Shown piece after piece: positions 5,341 to 6,996 of a DNA stretch of 6,996 bases. The translations under genes and the position numbers were made by a program. The first letter of the stretch is position 1. Each line of letters opens with the position of its first letter. Location of the stretch: positions 1 through 6,996 of the forward strand of contig JBHPCZ010000154.1 of the NCBI GenBank assembly GCA_042573625.1, written 5' to 3'. The notes under the pieces were generated by a model, which was given only the letters and a program-made list of their open reading frames with translations, had not been told where the DNA came from and ran no database searches. This DNA comes from JBHPCZ01 sp042573625 (GTDB lineage: Bacteria; Desulfobacterota; Desulfobacteria; Desulfobacterales; UBA11574).

Positions 5341-6228
5341 ATGAACAACTATCAGAAGTGGTTTTTGGCCTGCCGACCGTGGTCCTTCACCATGTCGGCC
5401 ATCTCTGTCAGCGTGGGCAGCGCCCTTGCATTCGTGGATGGCTATTTTTCATGGCCCCTTTACTTGATTACCCTGTTTGCGATGATTTTCATGCATGCAG
5501 CGACAAACCTTATCAACGATTATTACGATGTTCTCAGTGGAGTGGACCACTCGGACGTTTCAACAGCCCTGTACCGCCCCCATCCGGTACTGGAGGGTCT
5601 CCTTGAACCGTCCCAGGTCCGAAATGTTGCCTGGGTGTTTTATGGAATAACTGCGGTTGCGGGAATCTACCTTGCCGCTACCCGGGGGATGATGATCCTG
5701 TTTATCGGATTGATCGGATTTGTGGCCAGTTTCACCTATACCGCTCCGCCACTCAAATATAAATACAAGGCAATGGGAGAGTTCGGCGTCTTTCTTATGT
5801 GGGGACCGCTTATGGTGGAAGGCGCGTATTTTGTCCAGCACCAAATATTCAGCGCTCGGGCATTCTGGGTGTCTCTGCCCTTCGGGATACTGGTGGCGCT
5901 GGTCCTGCTGGCCAACAACATACGTGATATCAAACACGACAGTGCCAAAGGCATTCGCACACTCCCGATCGCCATTGGTAGTCGAAACGGTTTGAGACTC
6001 TATCTGAGCATGATCGTAACCGCCTATCTGGCTGTCGTCACCATGGTGTGGTGGGGGCCGCTTGAATCGTGGTCGCTGATTGTGCTGATTTCTTTGCCGC
6101 TGGCTTTAAAGCTGCTGAAACAGATGGCGACACGAATCCCCCTGGACGCAGACGCACAGACCGCAAAACTAGATACGATTTTCGGTGTACTGCTGGTGGT
6201 TTCCCTAATGTTGGGAGGCCTTTCTTGA
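5341..6228 (+). CDS. UbiA-family prenyltransferase, MenA-like (1,4-dihydroxy-2-naphthoate prenyltransferase candidate)
   Basis: A 295-residue integral inner-membrane enzyme with about eight or nine hydrophobic segments. It is expected to transfer a polyprenyl chain from its diphosphate to an aromatic acceptor, most likely in menaquinone synthesis. The first Mg-diphosphate motif is NLINDYYD (N56, N59, D60, D63) with D69 following. The second is NNIRDIKHD (D196, D200). RPWSF (12-16) near the N-terminus and YTAPPLKYK (133-141) are also typical. Length and motif wording favour the MenA branch over protohaem or chlorophyll prenyltransferases, but the acceptor is not readable from sequence. An anaerobe using the futalosine route would need a different, UbiA-like enzyme (MqnP), so the exact role depends on the rest of the genome. 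It follows hisHF by 14 bases, and its stop overlaps the start of a CPBP protease gene, so the three are probably one operon. It looks more GC-rich than hisHF (34 of 60 at 5821-5880). Confidence 0.88.
   Translation: MNNYQKWFLACRPWSFTMSAISVSVGSALAFVDGYFSWPLYLITLFAMIFMHAATNLINDYYDVLSGVDHSDVSTALYRPHPVLEGLLEPSQVRNVAWVFYGITAVAGIYLAATRGMMILFIGLIGFVASFTYTAPPLKYKYKAMGEFGVFLMWGPLMVEGAYFVQHQIFSARAFWVSLPFGILVALVLLANNIRDIKHDSAKGIRTLPIAIGSRNGLRLYLSMIVTAYLAVVTMVWWGPLESWSLIVLISLPLALKLLKQMATRIPLDADAQTAKLDTIFGVLLVVSLMLGGLS
6214..6227 (+). promoter_or_regulatory. Ribosome site and TTG start overlapping the prenyltransferase stop
   Basis: GGAGG (6214-6218) lies six bases before a TTG at 6225-6227, which overlaps the TGA stop (6226-6228) as TTGA. 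No such site precedes the next in-frame ATG at 6246. The arrangement points to translational coupling and decides the start of the protease gene. Confidence 0.65.
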
Positions 6229-6851
6229 CCCGGACCGCGTCTTCCATGAAACCGGTTATGGCCACGGTCGTTCTCGCCGCCGCGCTTTGGTTTATCACTT
6301 TCTACCTGACTTTCAGCTCTTTCTGGATCAAGATTTCCATTTCCGCGTCCAGCCTGGCGATCCTGTCGGTGTGCATACAGCCGGACACCCTTCGGCGATT
6401 TCGCCTAAACACGAAAGCCATCCTGCTGGGACTGGCATCTGCATTACTATTGTATCTGATCTTCTGGGCGGGCAAACAGGTATCCACCTTTCTGTTCCCG
6501 TTTGCGGGACAACAGATCGGCAGTATTTATGACAAGGGAGCGGGCATGCCGCTATGGGCAATATTCATCCTGCTGTTCTGTGTGACCGGTCCCTGCGAAG
6601 AGATATACTGGCGCGGTTTCTTGCAAAGACGTCTGATGGAAAGATTCGGCGACTTGCGCGGATGGTTATTGGCCACCGTTTTCTATGCGGGTGTGCATAT
6701 CTGGTCGTTCAACTTTATGCTCATCGGCGCGGCCGCGGTGGCGGGCGCATTCTGGGGCGCAATGTACTGGCGTCTATCCGACTTGACCCCTGTAATCGTG
6801 TCGCACTCGATCTGGAGCGCGGTGATCTTTACGCTGTTACCCATCCCATGA
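6225..6851 (+). CDS. CPBP family intramembrane glutamic protease (CAAX/Rce1-like, Abi)
   Basis: A 208-residue polytopic membrane protein with about five or six hydrophobic segments, of the CPBP (Abi, Rce1-related) intramembrane protease family. Motif 1, EExxxR, is EEIYWR (E125, E126, R130 counting from the TTG start). Motif 2 is FYAGVH, with H158. Motif 3 is HSIWS (H194), where the usual Asn/Asp four residues after the histidine is serine here. The start was set at TTG 6225 because it has a well-placed GGAGG and overlaps the upstream stop. ATG 6246 is the alternative, seven residues shorter. Longer upstream in-frame sequence, back to 6069, lies wholly inside the prenyltransferase and looks non-protein-like, so it is rejected. 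In bacteria such proteases process peptides, mature bacteriocins or give immunity; the substrate here is unknown. Coupling to a prenyltransferase recalls the CAAX pathway order, but UbiA enzymes do not modify proteins as far as is known. Confidence 0.85.
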   Translation: MTRTASSMKPVMATVVLAAALWFITFYLTFSSFWIKISISASSLAILSVCIQPDTLRRFRLNTKAILLGLASALLLYLIFWAGKQVSTFLFPFAGQQIGSIYDKGAGMPLWAIFILLFCVTGPCEEIYWRGFLQRRLMERFGDLRGWLLATVFYAGVHIWSFNFMLIGAAAVAGAFWGAMYWRLSDLTPVIVSHSIWSAVIFTLLPIP

Positions 6852-6856
6852 AAGGG

Positions 6857-6862
6857 TATAAT
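6857..6862 (+). promoter_or_regulatory. Exact TATAAT -10 hexamer just past the protease gene
   Basis: A perfect TATAAT lies six bases after the protease stop. The matching -35 region is poor (CTGTTA at 6834-6839, 17-base spacer). If real, transcripts would begin near 6869 and lead to a gene beyond the window. Confidence 0.25.
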
Positions 6863-6909
6863 CAGATCGTCAACAGCTCTAAAAAAAACCTATCACTAAA
6901 TATGAAGAA

Positions 6910-6990
6910 ATGACCCTCAACGAGAGTATTAAATCAAATCAAAATTTTCACCAAAAACAAGCCGCGAGGGTTGCCTGATAACCGGGTCAT
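6910..6990 (+). repeat. Nested, mutually exclusive inverted repeats near the right edge
   Basis: ATGACCC (6910-6916) is the exact reverse complement of GGGTCAT (6984-6990). The overlapping ACCCTC (6913-6918) is the reverse complement of GAGGGT (6966-6971). GGTT (6969-6972) can also pair with AACC (6980-6983). These pairings compete. The left arm lies at the start of a 22-codon open frame (6910-6978) that has only a weak ribosome site. This could be a leader or attenuator for a gene to the right, but the window ends six bases later. Confidence 0.4.
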
Positions 6991-6996
6991 CGTAAC

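Noticed and set aside
5560..5937. 125-codon - strand frame
   Set aside because: It is antisense to the prenyltransferase, which has clear catalytic motifs in this stretch.
6069..6224. Upstream extension of the protease gene to ATG 6069
   Set aside because: The extra 52 residues lie entirely within the prenyltransferase gene, read as low-quality hydrophilic sequence, and the GGAGG/TTG pair at 6214-6227 is a better start.

Overview
The window looks like a piece of chromosome, or a metagenomic contig, from an anaerobic bacterium. My best guess is a sulfate-reducer-type Desulfobacterota (Desulfobacterales-like). This guess rests on remembered family resemblance (the small CAQC thioredoxin, the zinc-ribbon PilZ protein, the PflA-like radical SAM protein, MenA-like prenyltransferase) and on mixed mid-range base composition. 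It is inference, because there is no rRNA or other taxonomic marker. All genes I can support lie on the + strand.

Layout. 1-347: 3' part of a small thioredoxin-fold protein that enters from the left edge. Its first 39 bases are an exact copy of bases 244-282, which may be an assembly artefact. 348-559: gap with a weak terminator-like hairpin, a GC-rich patch and a convincing extended -10 promoter. 560-2071: a zinc-ribbon + PilZ protein followed after 33 bases by Hsp33 (hslO). 2191-3207: a radical SAM protein of the PflA-like group with extra cysteine clusters at both ends. 3208-3739: a 532-base non-coding stretch with a terminator-like hairpin, then an inverted-repeat element whose arms have an 8-base period, then a possible promoter. 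3740-6851: a tight cluster of a fused eukaryote-type HisH-HisF (imidazole glycerol phosphate synthase), a UbiA/MenA-like membrane prenyltransferase, and a CPBP (CAAX/Rce1-like) membrane protease whose start overlaps the prenyltransferase stop. 6852-6996: no clear gene, but an exact TATAAT and mutually exclusive inverted repeats near the right edge.

How the genes fit together. The left half has a loose redox/stress and signalling theme: thioredoxin-like disulfide protein, a PilZ protein that may bind c-di-GMP, and the redox-switched holdase Hsp33. The right half mixes histidine/purine-linked metabolism with quinone-type prenylation. No other his or men genes are visible, so the hisHF-prenyltransferase-protease cluster is not a classical biosynthetic operon. 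I found no CRISPR array, tRNA, rRNA, transposase or phage gene. No clearly new biological system is evident. The best second looks are the 8-base-periodic inverted repeat element, the eukaryote-type HisHF, the prenyltransferase/CPBP coupling, and the duplicated 39 bases at the left edge.
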